37,050 nt of DNA from contig RFFS01000139.1 of the NCBI GenBank assembly GCA_003696775.1, positions 1 through 37,050 of the forward strand. The letters run 5' to 3'. Each line of letters opens with the position of its first letter. Positions within the stretch are counted from its first letter, which is position 1. The translations under genes and the position numbers were made by a program. Shown piece after piece: positions 17,618 to 25,498 of the stretch. The notes below the pieces were generated by a model. That model saw only the letters and a list, made by a program, of their open reading frames with translations, had not been told where the DNA came from and made no database searches. The DNA is from Calditrichota bacterium. Its GTDB lineage: Bacteria; Calditrichota; Calditrichia; Calditrichales; J004.

Positions 17618-18517
17618 ATGAAGCGCCGCACAAAAATACTGACCATCGCGTTTATACTTTCATTGCTGTTTCACATCGCGTTATTTGTGATTCTGCAACA
17701 AAGCTGGCTGCTGAACCTGGTGCATGCGGAAAAAAAATCGCCCGGGGAGCGGGAAATCGTTGTACGTTTCCCGGAAAACAAACCCCGGCCGCGTACTATT
17801 GTGGAGAATCAAAACGCCAACAATATCAAACCCCGAAAGGCTGATTTGCTAAGCGATCGAGATGCCACGGCCCGAAACCCCCGAAAAACAACCGAGCGCG
17901 GGCCGGCGCCCCTCAGCAGCGGCAACACACCGTTACCGGAAAACAACCCCCCTCAAAAAGCCGCCCGGCCTTTTCAGCCATTTAAGTTTAAGCCCTCTCG
18001 GCCCTTTAACCGTAACGCCCTGACCAATAAAGCCGCCCGCCCGACCGATGCTTCTGCCGCCAACCGGGCATCGGAGAGACGCGCCGCCCGGCAAAACAGC
18101 CGTTCCAACGCCACCGCGGCCACCAGCCGTCCGGGCCAACAAATGCAACAAAAAAAGTTTTCCGTGGAAGAAGTGGGCGCATTAAGTCTCAGTACCTATA
18201 AGTGGAACTGGGCGCCCTACATCAATAAACTTAAGCGAAAACACATGAGTGTCTGGTTTCCCCCTTCCGCCTATTCCCGGCTGGGCCTGATACACGGACG
18301 TACGAAAATCTATTTTGAGATCGATCGCCAGGGGCGGTTGCTTACACTGAAAATACTGGGGCATAAGGGCCATGAATCATTGCGCACCTCAAGCGAGGAA
18401 TCCATACGCAATATTTTCCCCTTTTTGCCCCTGCCGGATGATTTCCCCGATGATAAACTGGGTATCACCGCCACATTGATCTATCCCGATTTGAAAAAAC
18501 TTTTTAAAAGGAGATAA
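17618..18517 (+). CDS. tonB: TonB-family energy transducer
   Basis: This is a 299-residue protein. A basic N-terminus and one membrane anchor (~9-30) are followed by a long low-complexity linker rich in P, N, R and A (~45-175). A compact C-terminal domain (~185-295) contains YKWNWAPYINKLKRKH, GLIHGRTKIYFEIDRQGRLLTLKILGHKG and IYPDLKKLF. That layout, immediately before exbB and exbD, identifies it as the TonB/TolA-like partner of a proton-driven complex. The C-terminal domain is divergent from canonical TonB, so a TolA-like role is an alternative. The linker is unusually basic rather than the classic Glu-Pro/Lys-Pro type. exbB starts 3 nt downstream. Confidence 0.75.
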   Translation: MKRRTKILTIAFILSLLFHIALFVILQQSWLLNLVHAEKKSPGEREIVVRFPENKPRPRTIVENQNANNIKPRKADLLSDRDATARNPRKTTERGPAPLSSGNTPLPENNPPQKAARPFQPFKFKPSRPFNRNALTNKAARPTDASAANRASERRAARQNSRSNATAATSRPGQQMQQKKFSVEEVGALSLSTYKWNWAPYINKLKRKHMSVWFPPSAYSRLGLIHGRTKIYFEIDRQGRLLTLKILGHKGHESLRTSSEESIRNIFPFLPLPDDFPDDKLGITATLIYPDLKKLFKRR

Positions 18518-18520
18518 GTT

Positions 18521-19174
18521 ATGCCGGAATTTTTCCAACGCGGGGGAATAATGATGTACCCCCTTCTGCTTTCTTCGATCATCGCCTTGGTCTATATCAT
18601 TGAACGCGCTGTGTCGCTGCGCCGCAAAAAAGTGCTGATACCCGAAATCATATCCGTGGTGGAAAATCTAAACAGCGCCAAAGACCTGGAAATGGCCCGC
18701 GCCATATGCGAACGTCACGAGGGGCCCCTGCCCGCCCTGGTGACCACAACCCTGCAAAACACCCGGCTGCCGAGAGAAGAACTGCGCGAAGTGTTGCAGG
18801 AACAGGGGCGACAGGATATACGCACCCTGCAAAAAGGACTGGGCATTTTGGAAACCATTGCCGCCATTGCTCCCCTGATGGGCTTGTTGGGTACCGTGCT
18901 GGGCATGGTGGATGTATTCGCCGTTATCAGCGATAAGGGCATCGGGCAAACCGCGGCGCTTTCCGGCGGTATCGCCCAGGCGCTGCTGACCACCGTTACC
19001 GGTCTGTTTATCGGTATTCCGGTGCTAGTGGCCTATAATTACTTTTCGGGTAAGGCGGAAAGTCTTATACTGGATATTGAAAAATATGCCAACAATTTGA
19101 TCCTGAAATTATCACGTCTGGAAAACCATTCCGGCTCTCCGTCCGATAACGAGGAGAATCCATCATGCAACTGA
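18521..19174 (+). CDS. exbB: MotA/TolQ/ExbB proton-channel family protein
   Basis: This is a 217-residue inner-membrane protein with three spans (about 12-30, 108-132 and 148-172). The last two carry the conserved family sequence ETIAAIAPLMGLLGTVLGMVDVF and the ALLTTVTGLFIGIPVLVAYNYF pore helix. With ExbD it forms the proton channel that energises TonB- or Tol-type transducers. An AAGGAGAT ribosome site lies 5 nt before the ATG, and the 3' end overlaps exbD by 10 nt. Naming as ExbB rather than TolQ rests on the two-gene order and the TonB-like neighbour; no tolB or pal is nearby. Confidence 0.9.
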   Translation: MPEFFQRGGIMMYPLLLSSIIALVYIIERAVSLRRKKVLIPEIISVVENLNSAKDLEMARAICERHEGPLPALVTTTLQNTRLPREELREVLQEQGRQDIRTLQKGLGILETIAAIAPLMGLLGTVLGMVDVFAVISDKGIGQTAALSGGIAQALLTTVTGLFIGIPVLVAYNYFSGKAESLILDIEKYANNLILKLSRLENHSGSPSDNEENPSCN

Positions 19175-19569
19175 CACAAAAAGAACCCAAAAAACTGACG
19201 CTTAACCTGACATCCCTGATCGATGTTTTGTTTATCCTGATAATCTTTTTTGCCGTCAGCTCAACCTTTATCGAACAGCCGGGCATTGACTTGAAACTGC
19301 CGGAAGCGGAAAGTTCCAGGGCATTCTCCACTCAAAAAGTGGTGCTCTATATTGATAAGGATAAAAACCTGTTTTTAAATGATCAGTTGATTACCTTGAA
19401 TACCATGATGGAAGAGATCAAAAAACTGAATGCATTCCGAAAAGATAAAAGCATTGTGCTAAAAGCCGACACCCATGCCGAACACGGCCGGGTGATTGAA
19501 GTGATGGATGCTCTGCGAAAAAACGGCGTGTATAAAATTATTGTATCCACCGCGGCGCCTGAAAGTTAA
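19165..19569 (+). CDS. exbD: ExbD/TolR-family biopolymer transport protein
   Basis: This is a 134-residue protein with one membrane span (~17-37) carrying the essential proton-relay aspartate, D20 (LNLTSLIDVLFILIIFF), and a periplasmic domain (~45-134; GIDLKLPEAESS, VLKADTHAEHGRVIEVMDALRKNG). It is the partner of ExbB in the proton channel. Its start lies inside exbB behind GAGGAGAA. It is the last gene of the TonB-ExbB-ExbD operon, and AT-rich remnant DNA begins right after the stop with no visible intrinsic terminator. Confidence 0.92.
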   Translation: MQLTQKEPKKLTLNLTSLIDVLFILIIFFAVSSTFIEQPGIDLKLPEAESSRAFSTQKVVLYIDKDKNLFLNDQLITLNTMMEEIKKLNAFRKDKSIVLKADTHAEHGRVIEVMDALRKNGVYKIIVSTAAPES

Positions 19570-19610
19570 AAATAGAAAATACAAAATAAAAAATACGAAA
19601 TGGCAGATGA

Positions 19611-19837
19611 TTACGTAATAAAGAGGTGGATTTTAATGTAAAAATAAGAATGAAGAAATTGAATATTATCAGGTTTCCTGGGAAATATCAAATGACGAAT
19701 CCGCGGAAAGAGAATTTGCTCCATTAGAAGCAATAAAAGATAATTATCCTAAATTCTTATTATCAAATGACGCTTTTACTCAAAACAGATATGGGATAAT
19801 CCACAAAAATGTTTTTGCATGGTTAATGGAAAAATAA
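19611..19837 (+). pseudogene. Frameshifted C-terminal remnant of a COG1373-type (AAA + DUF4143) ATPase
   Basis: From 19611 the frame reads LRNKEVDFNVK, then an apparent 1-nt deletion in an A-rich run near 19641-19646 shifts it into NEEIEYYQVSWEISNDES and on through APLEAIKDNYPKFLL and FTQNRYGIIHKNVFAWLMEK to a TAA at 19835-19837. These are the terminal signature segments of archaeal/bacterial ATPases of COG1373 with a DUF4143 domain (EVDF...YYQVSW...IKDNYPK...). About 75 residues remain of a protein normally ~380-450 long; the ATPase domain and start are missing. The stretch is clearly more AT-rich than its neighbours. It is a decayed gene left between the exbD and homoserine dehydrogenase operons; the rest of the 351-nt gap (19570-19920) holds only AT-rich sequence and the hairpin below. 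Confidence 0.8.
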
Positions 19838-19860
19838 AGATGAATAAAATGAGCGACCGC

Positions 19861-19895
19861 CCAACAATGTATATAAGGTGTTGAGCGAGTGTTGG
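19861..19895. repeat. Imperfect inverted repeat with attC-like ends (speculative)
   Basis: CCAACA (19861-19866) pairs with TGTTGG (19890-19895). The outer heptamers GCCCAAC (19859-19865) and GTTAGAT (19895-19901) fit the integron attC end patterns RYYYAAC and GTTRRRY. The span of ~43 nt is shorter than known attC sites, the heptamers pair poorly beyond AAC/GTT, and there is no integrase in the window. It may be a decayed boundary of the same foreign segment as the ATPase remnant. Confidence 0.25.
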
Positions 19896-19920
19896 TTAGA
19901 TTGAAAAATTAGGAGAATAT

Positions 19921-21228
19921 ATGCCACGGGAAAGGGTTATCCGTTTCGCATTACTGGGCTACGGTAAACTGGGACAGGGCTTTCATAAAATATTTCTGCA
20001 AAAAAAAGAACATATCCGGGTGCAAACCGGCATAAAACTGGAGTTAGCCCGCATTCTTGTGAAACATAAAAACATTACCCGACCTCGCCAAACAGCACCG
20101 GAGTTGTTTACTTACCAACCCGCCGATATTGCCGACGACCTTTCCATTCCCATTGCCATAGATTGCATCGGCGGTATTGAACCGACTTTTTCCATTGTCA
20201 AACAGATGATACGCGGTAAAACACATATCATTTCCGCGAACCGCGCCTTGCTGGCTTCTAAAATGCACGCCATTTCCGATTATGCCAACGAGCACGCCAT
20301 CCATTTTCTGACCGAACCTTCCTTTGGCGGTGGTTTGCCAGTTGCGGCCATTGTACAGCGGGACCTGGTCGCGAACCGTATTCATGAACTCTACGGCGTG
20401 GTCAGCGGTGTTTCCAATTATATTCTGGATGAAATGTACACCCGTGATGTGAGCATGAAAGAGGTATTGAAATCCCGCGAAATACCGGACATGGGTGAAT
20501 CCGTCGCCGTGGTGGATTACGAAGGCGCGGACTCCGCCATGAAGGTCTCGATTCTCGCCGCCACGGCTTTTGGCATCGATATCAACTATCTTGATATCCA
20601 TTCCGAAGGCATTGCCCGTGTCACCCGTTCGGATATGCGTTGGGCGCGCCGTTTTGGCTATGCCATCAAATTGCTGGCCATTATGCGCGACCATGATAAA
20701 GGTTTTGAAATTCGAGTCCATCCCACATTGGTGCCGCAAAACCATCCCATCACATCGGTGCATGGCCACTATAACGCCTGTTACATTAAAACCGACTTAT
20801 TGGGGGAATACATGGTTTACGGGCGCGGTGTCGGCGTGGAACCCACCAGCAGTCTGATTTTGCGCGATTTGGTGGATGTCAGCAACCGTATTTTTAATAA
20901 TCCCAAAAGGCAGCGTTTTTATTTTAACTGGAACGAAAAGCCGGTTTTACCCATTGACGAAGTGGTCACATCCTATTATATACGCATACCATGCGTCGAT
21001 CGTCCGGGAGTGATGGGTGAAATCACCAATGTTCTGGGTGGTCATGATATCAACATCACCTCGGTGCATGCGGAGGTAGGCAAGGTACGCGGTGATACCA
21101 TCGGCTATGTGCATATTTTTATCGATAATGCGCCGGAGAAAATGGTTATGTCCACTCTCGAGGTGATCCGGGCGCTTAAGCTGACACGCGGGGCTATCAA
21201 ATATTTCCGTATTCTGGAGACGACATGA
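19921..21228 (+). CDS. hom: Homoserine dehydrogenase (divergent) with C-terminal ACT domain
   Basis: This is a 435-residue protein: a Rossmann NAD(P) site GYGKLGQG (13-20), a homoserine dehydrogenase catalytic domain, and an ACT domain (~352-430; RPGVMGEITNVLGGHDINITSVHAE). The catalytic EGADSAMK keeps E201, D204 and K208. Two motifs differ from the usual: the ANK lysine is R108 (SANRALLA), and GxxNGTTNYIL reads GVVSGVSNYIL. The enzyme reduces aspartate semialdehyde to homoserine for threonine and methionine synthesis; ACT domains usually give threonine feedback. The ATG has an AGGAGA ribosome site. The stop overlaps the FAH-family gene by 4 nt (ATGA). A related but distinct dehydrogenase activity is possible because of the lysine change. 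Confidence 0.82.
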   Translation: MPRERVIRFALLGYGKLGQGFHKIFLQKKEHIRVQTGIKLELARILVKHKNITRPRQTAPELFTYQPADIADDLSIPIAIDCIGGIEPTFSIVKQMIRGKTHIISANRALLASKMHAISDYANEHAIHFLTEPSFGGGLPVAAIVQRDLVANRIHELYGVVSGVSNYILDEMYTRDVSMKEVLKSREIPDMGESVAVVDYEGADSAMKVSILAATAFGIDINYLDIHSEGIARVTRSDMRWARRFGYAIKLLAIMRDHDKGFEIRVHPTLVPQNHPITSVHGHYNACYIKTDLLGEYMVYGRGVGVEPTSSLILRDLVDVSNRIFNNPKRQRFYFNWNEKPVLPIDEVVTSYYIRIPCVDRPGVMGEITNVLGGHDINITSVHAEVGKVRGDTIGYVHIFIDNAPEKMVMSTLEVIRALKLTRGAIKYFRILETT

Positions 21229-21875
21229 AGATACATATTGATAACAAATCTTTTTCTGTGCCCAAAATTATCGGGGTGGGCCGTAATTACGACGCGCATA
21301 TTCGTGAAATGAAGGCGCGGCCGACAGGTGAACCTGTTTTGTTCATCAAACCCGCCACCAGTTTGTGCGACATAAGCGCTCCCTTACGTATTCCCCATGA
21401 TCAGGGCGCCGTGCATCATGAGTTGGAACTGGCTGTGTTAATTGGGAAGGGTGGTGGCGCAGTGTCCGAGTCGGCGGCTATGTCTCATGTGGCCGGATAC
21501 GGCATGGCATTGGATTTAACACTTAGGGATGTGCAATCCGTTGCCAAGAAAAAAGGCCTGCCGTGGGCGGTGGCCAAAGGTTTTGACGGCGCCTGCCCGA
21601 TTACCCCGCGTTTTATTGATAAGTCTTTTGTTCCCGATCCCCATGATTTAAACCTCACATTAAAGGTCAACGGTCATGTGCGTCAACAGGGCCATACCGG
21701 ACAAATGATATATACCATACCCTACCTGATTCATTATATCAGTCGCTTTTTTACCCTGCAATCCGGAGATATCATTTTAACCGGAACACCGGCGGGCGTG
21801 GGGCCGCTGCAACCCGGCGACAGCCTTCAGGCCGATATCGAATCGATTGCCGGGATCAACACCCGTGTAGAATAA
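21225..21875 (+). CDS. Fumarylacetoacetate hydrolase (FAH)-family protein
   Basis: This is a 216-residue protein, the short FAHD1/YcgM form. It opens with KIIGVGRNYDAHIREM, and the metal-binding residues E66, E68 (HHELELAVLIG) and D97 (ALDLTLRD) are present, followed by AKGFDGACPITP and LTGTPAGVGPLQPGD. Relatives act as acylpyruvases, oxaloacetate decarboxylases or 2-hydroxyhepta-2,4-diene-1,7-dioate isomerases; the short form fits acylpyruvase/oxaloacetate decarboxylase best. It starts inside the hom stop codon (ATGA), so the two are translationally coupled. Oxaloacetate control next to aspartate-family synthesis would make sense, but this is inference. Confidence 0.85.
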   Translation: MKIHIDNKSFSVPKIIGVGRNYDAHIREMKARPTGEPVLFIKPATSLCDISAPLRIPHDQGAVHHELELAVLIGKGGGAVSESAAMSHVAGYGMALDLTLRDVQSVAKKKGLPWAVAKGFDGACPITPRFIDKSFVPDPHDLNLTLKVNGHVRQQGHTGQMIYTIPYLIHYISRFFTLQSGDIILTGTPAGVGPLQPGDSLQADIESIAGINTRVE

Positions 21876-21942
21876 ATGGGTAAACCTGTAACCTCCACGG
21901 AAGTGAATCAACTAAAAGCTAAAAATTAAAATTGGAGGCATC

Positions 21943-22551
21943 ATGTATAAAACGGGCAAAAGCATTGTTTTGCTTTTGTTTTTACTGTCCTGTCAAAATA
22001 CCCCTGCCCATCATCCGGATACCCGGGCACAGGTAAATGAGGCGCGCGGCCTGGTTAAGCAGTTTGCAGGTACCCTGAAACCGATGTTGGTTGAGCATTT
22101 AAAGAAAGATGGGCCAACGGGAGCCATTCGGGTATGCCGGGAAGCGGCGCCGCGTATCGCCCGGGAACTTAGTGAACGCTCCGGTTGGATCGTAAAACGG
22201 GTCAGCCATAGGGCACGGAATAAGGACACCGCTGTTCCCGATGCCTGGGAAACCAAAGTTTTACAAAAATTCTTGGCGCTTAGGGAAAAAGGCGCGGACG
22301 CGGACACCCTGGAATATCATGAGATGATCCGTCTTGCGGATGGCACGGAAGAATTCCGCTATATGAAGGCTCAAAAAACTCTGAAACTGTGCCTGACCTG
22401 TCATGGAAAAAATGTATCGCCCGATGTCCTGCAATCCCTGAACACACTTTATCCGGAAGACGCGGCGCGGGGATTTGAATTAGGTGATGTACGCGGCGCT
22501 TTCAGCTTAACATTTAAACCGGATGATGGGCCTAAGAGAGATAGTAATTAA
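21943..22551 (+). CDS. Tll0287-like (DUF3365) c-type haem lipoprotein
   Basis: This 202-residue protein has a lipoprotein signal with Cys17 (LLSC) and a Tll0287/DUF3365 domain: VCREAAPRIARELSERSGWIVKRVS, then a single CxxCH haem site at C150-C153-H154 (CLTCHG). The end FELGDVRGAFSLTF is also typical of the family. Such proteins are periplasmic, PAS-like haem sensors or electron carriers and also occur as sensor domains of kinases. Here the domain is free-standing and lipid-anchored, with no kinase beside it. The TTGGAGG ribosome site is strong. The last 20 nt overlap the 3' end of pfkA on the opposite strand. Confidence 0.87.
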   Translation: MYKTGKSIVLLLFLLSCQNTPAHHPDTRAQVNEARGLVKQFAGTLKPMLVEHLKKDGPTGAIRVCREAAPRIARELSERSGWIVKRVSHRARNKDTAVPDAWETKVLQKFLALREKGADADTLEYHEMIRLADGTEEFRYMKAQKTLKLCLTCHGKNVSPDVLQSLNTLYPEDAARGFELGDVRGAFSLTFKPDDGPKRDSN

Positions 22552-23497
22552 GGCGTAACAGTCGTTGGTCGATGGTTTTCTTTTTATTCCAGACCTCAGA
22601 AAACTTAGAAAACTTAATTTGATTGTTTACCAGCCCCACCATTTCGTGGGAATGACCATTAATCAGACCGAAAACCGCCTCACTGCCCAGAAAACTGCCC
22701 AAATAACGATCGAACGCCGAGGGTGAGCCGCCACGTTGGATATGTCCGAGGATCACTACGCGGTATTCCATGCCGCTTATGCGCTTAATTTTATTGGCGA
22801 TGGTATAGGATTTCCCCTCCTCATCCCCCTCGGCCACGACAATGATACTGCTGGTTTTACCCTTTTTACGTCCCTGAAACAGTCGTTCGGCGATATCTTC
22901 CACATTGATTTCCTGTTCGGGAATGATAATCTCTTCGGCGCCGCCGCCGATCCCCACATTCAGGGCGATGAAACCGGAATTACGCCCCATGACTTCAATC
23001 ACAAACAGACGTTCGTGTGAATCGGCCGTATCACGGATTTTATCGATGGCATCCACTCCGATGTTGACAGCCGTATCATACCCTATGGTCATGTCCGTGC
23101 CGTAAATATCATTATCGATGGTGCCCGGTATGCCAATCACCGGTATGTCGTATTCTTGCGAAAAATGATACAATCCTTTAAACGTCCCGTCGCCGCCGAT
23201 ACCGATTAAGCCGGAAACACCGAGTTTTTCCAAAAAACGCGCGCCCTTTTGCCGGCCCTGAGGTGTGCGCCACTCATCACAACGGGAAGATTTTAATATG
23301 GTACCGCCGCGTTGGATGATATTGGAAACCGAGGGGCGGTGCAGCTCCCGGTATTCTTCATAAACCAGTCCGGAAAATCCGCGTTCGATACCAAATACCT
23401 GAATATTGTTAGCTAAGGCCGTGCGTGTTATGGATCGTATGGCGGCGTTCATGCCCGGTGCGTCGCCGCCGCTGGTAAGAATGGCTATGGATTTCAT
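22532..23497 (-). CDS. pfkA: ATP-dependent 6-phosphofructokinase
   Basis: This is a 321-residue protein, the length of bacterial PfkA. Motifs: LTSGGDAPGMNAAIR at the N-terminus, IGIGGDGTFKG (a Gly after GGD, marking ATP rather than pyrophosphate as phosphoryl donor), PGTIDNDIYGTDMTIGYDTA with the catalytic aspartate, EVMGRNSGFIA, and LGHIQRGGSPSAFDR. It phosphorylates fructose 6-phosphate in glycolysis. The ATG is preceded by GGGAG. It is monocistronic, divergent from mazG over ~199 nt, and its 3' end overlaps the haem lipoprotein gene by 20 nt; no terminator was seen. Confidence 0.96.
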   Translation of the reverse strand: MKSIAILTSGGDAPGMNAAIRSITRTALANNIQVFGIERGFSGLVYEEYRELHRPSVSNIIQRGGTILKSSRCDEWRTPQGRQKGARFLEKLGVSGLIGIGGDGTFKGLYHFSQEYDIPVIGIPGTIDNDIYGTDMTIGYDTAVNIGVDAIDKIRDTADSHERLFVIEVMGRNSGFIALNVGIGGGAEEIIIPEQEINVEDIAERLFQGRKKGKTSSIIVVAEGDEEGKSYTIANKIKRISGMEYRVVILGHIQRGGSPSAFDRYLGSFLGSEAVFGLINGHSHEMVGLVNNQIKFSKFSEVWNKKKTIDQRLLRLNYYLS

Positions 23498-23696
23498 ACA
23501 GCTCCCAATTCATACTGATAAACGGCAAAGTTACAGGTGTGGGTTGTTCTATTCAATAAAACTTTTCCGCTCAAACGGGTTAAATCCATCAAGCCGGTTG
23601 TTTGCCTCCATCAGCTTCGATGTATCCGTTTATAACCTTTGCGCACAAAGGATAAATACCGTAAGTTGTAAAAAATACAATCGACCTGGTTCATCT

Positions 23697-24449
23697 ATGC
23701 AACAATTACTGGAAATCATGCGCCGCCTGCGCCGGGAATGCCCCTGGGACGCCAGGCAAACGCATCAAAGCCTTAAACGCTATCTGTTGGAAGAGTGCTA
23801 CGAAACCATCGAAGCGATTGATGCCAATGATATGAATGAGCTGAAAAAAGAACTGGGCGATATATTGCTGCAAGTTGTTTTTCATAGCGCCATTGCCGAA
23901 GAGAATGCGCATTTTACCTTTGAAGATGTGGTGGCAGCCATCAGCCGTAAGATGGTGGAACGCCACCCTCATGTGTTTGAAAAGGAGCGCGGCATTACCG
24001 CCCATCAGGTACAGGAAAACTGGGAAAAACACAAACACGCCTCGGAAGAGCGACGTTCATTGCTGGAAGGCGTGCCGCTTGCCCTGCCTGCCCTGTTACG
24101 CGCCCAACGGTTACAGGAAAAAGCGGCCGCCATTGGTTTTGACTGGTCGGATGCCCGATCGGTGTGGGAAAAACTGGACGAAGAATGGCAGGAAGTACAC
24201 CAGGCCCGGGAACAAGAAACAGAGCAGGCCGAGGCCGAAGAATTGGGCGATTTGATGTTTACCCTTGTCAACTACACCCGTAAGAAAGGCTGGAATGCCG
24301 AAGAGTTGCTGCAAAAAGCCAATCTAAAATTTTTAAAGCGTTTTAATCACATGGAAAAGGCTCTGGACTATAATACCGAACGATTACATAATACAGACCT
24401 GGATACACTGAATCGGTTATGGGAAACCGCAAAAAAGGACACGGAATAA
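23697..24449 (+). CDS. mazG: Nucleoside triphosphate pyrophosphohydrolase MazG
   Basis: This 250-residue protein has two MazG domains. The first has CPWDARQTHQSL, the EECYETIEAI helix and ELGDILLQVVFHS; the second has EEWQEV and AEELGDLMFTLVNY. These acidic ExxE/ELGD motifs bind Mg2+. MazG hydrolyses NTPs and dNTPs to monophosphates and pyrophosphate, cleansing the pool and, in E. coli, lowering (p)ppGpp through GTP/ATP pools. The frame is open upstream to 23406, but homology begins at the ATG at 23697 and the upstream part overlaps pfkA's promoter side. The ribosome site is weak. The stop overlaps the histidine kinase start by 1 nt (TAATG), linking it to a signalling operon. Confidence 0.93.
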   Translation: MQQLLEIMRRLRRECPWDARQTHQSLKRYLLEECYETIEAIDANDMNELKKELGDILLQVVFHSAIAEENAHFTFEDVVAAISRKMVERHPHVFEKERGITAHQVQENWEKHKHASEERRSLLEGVPLALPALLRAQRLQEKAAAIGFDWSDARSVWEKLDEEWQEVHQAREQETEQAEAEELGDLMFTLVNYTRKKGWNAEELLQKANLKFLKRFNHMEKALDYNTERLHNTDLDTLNRLWETAKKDTE

Positions 24450-25498
24450 TGACACTGCGCGCGTTTATCGAGTATTGCAGCGGCGCCGTCTCGGAAGAGA
24501 TTTTGGCCATGCAGGTTTTTGAATACCTCACAACACAGGGAAATATCAAAACCTTACATCTGTTGGAGCATAGCCACCAGCCCGAAGCGTTGCGCATGTT
24601 GCAATCGACGCATCCGGATTATAACAGCGTACAATTTATAAAGGAATATACCCCGCTCACGGCCCGGGAAGCAGGCTATGATGGGCCCGGCGGCTTTTGT
24701 TACCTTTCCACCGATGATACAAGCGCTTCCCTTTTTTATATCCTGGCTTTCTCTTCCGTGCCGGATGAATCGGTTCTGGAAATCCTTTCCGTATGGAAAA
24801 CCATCAGTAAAAGCATCCGACGCCACATGCAGGAAGGCGATCGGCGCACGCAATACCGTTATGCCGATCTGATTTCCCAGTTGCTTCATGATGTGCATGC
24901 CATAATGGAACTTTTTCCAGATAAAAAAAGCGAGGCGGCGTCTTTGCGTTTGCAATATCAGGCATCCGTCAATAAAAAAGTGTTACGTTATGTGCGTGAT
25001 CTCGAACTGTTCAACGCCACTGTGCCGCTGGAAGTGTTCATAAAAGACACGGCGCAAATGGCACTGGATGATCCATCCGTTATTCATTTCAGAATCGATC
25101 ACAAGCAATTCCCGTTGACCGGTGATATTGACCTGCTGGCCGAGGCACTCAAAGAGATACTGGATAATGCCGTAAACGCGGTTGCCGAAAAAACGCTTAA
25201 AATCGAAATAACAACGGATTATATCCCGTCAGATTCTCCGTTTCATCCGATGCATTGGCTTAAAATTACCATTCGGGATTATGGCAAAGGGATCATTCCC
25301 GATTTTTTACCCTATGTTAAAAAACCGTTTTTCACTACGGACAAATACCTGGGTCGCTCCGGTTTCGGTCTGGCCATTGTGGATAAGATCATCAATGCCC
25401 ATGGTGGTTTTGTGGACATCACCTCCATAAAAGGGCAATATACGGATGTGGTTTTGTATCTGCCCGTGGAATCTTCCGAAAGGTGTGATGAAAAATAA
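24449..25498 (+). CDS. Soluble sensor histidine kinase
   Basis: This 349-residue protein has no membrane span. The N-terminal ~130 residues form a putative input region with no family I recognise. The phospho-acceptor is H147 in ISQLLHDVHAI, and the ATPase domain carries the N box (EILDNAVNAV, N240/N243), G1 (DYGKG 277-281), an F-box-like PFFTTDK and G2 (GFGLAI 305-310). It should phosphorylate the adjacent NtrC-type regulator, whose gene overlaps it by 11 nt. Being cytosolic, it must sense an internal signal. An earlier in-frame start inside mazG (24419) was rejected because the TAATG junction at 24449 is the usual coupling form. Confidence 0.9.
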   Translation: MTLRAFIEYCSGAVSEEILAMQVFEYLTTQGNIKTLHLLEHSHQPEALRMLQSTHPDYNSVQFIKEYTPLTAREAGYDGPGGFCYLSTDDTSASLFYILAFSSVPDESVLEILSVWKTISKSIRRHMQEGDRRTQYRYADLISQLLHDVHAIMELFPDKKSEAASLRLQYQASVNKKVLRYVRDLELFNATVPLEVFIKDTAQMALDDPSVIHFRIDHKQFPLTGDIDLLAEALKEILDNAVNAVAEKTLKIEITTDYIPSDSPFHPMHWLKITIRDYGKGIIPDFLPYVKKPFFTTDKYLGRSGFGLAIVDKIINAHGGFVDITSIKGQYTDVVLYLPVESSERCDEK

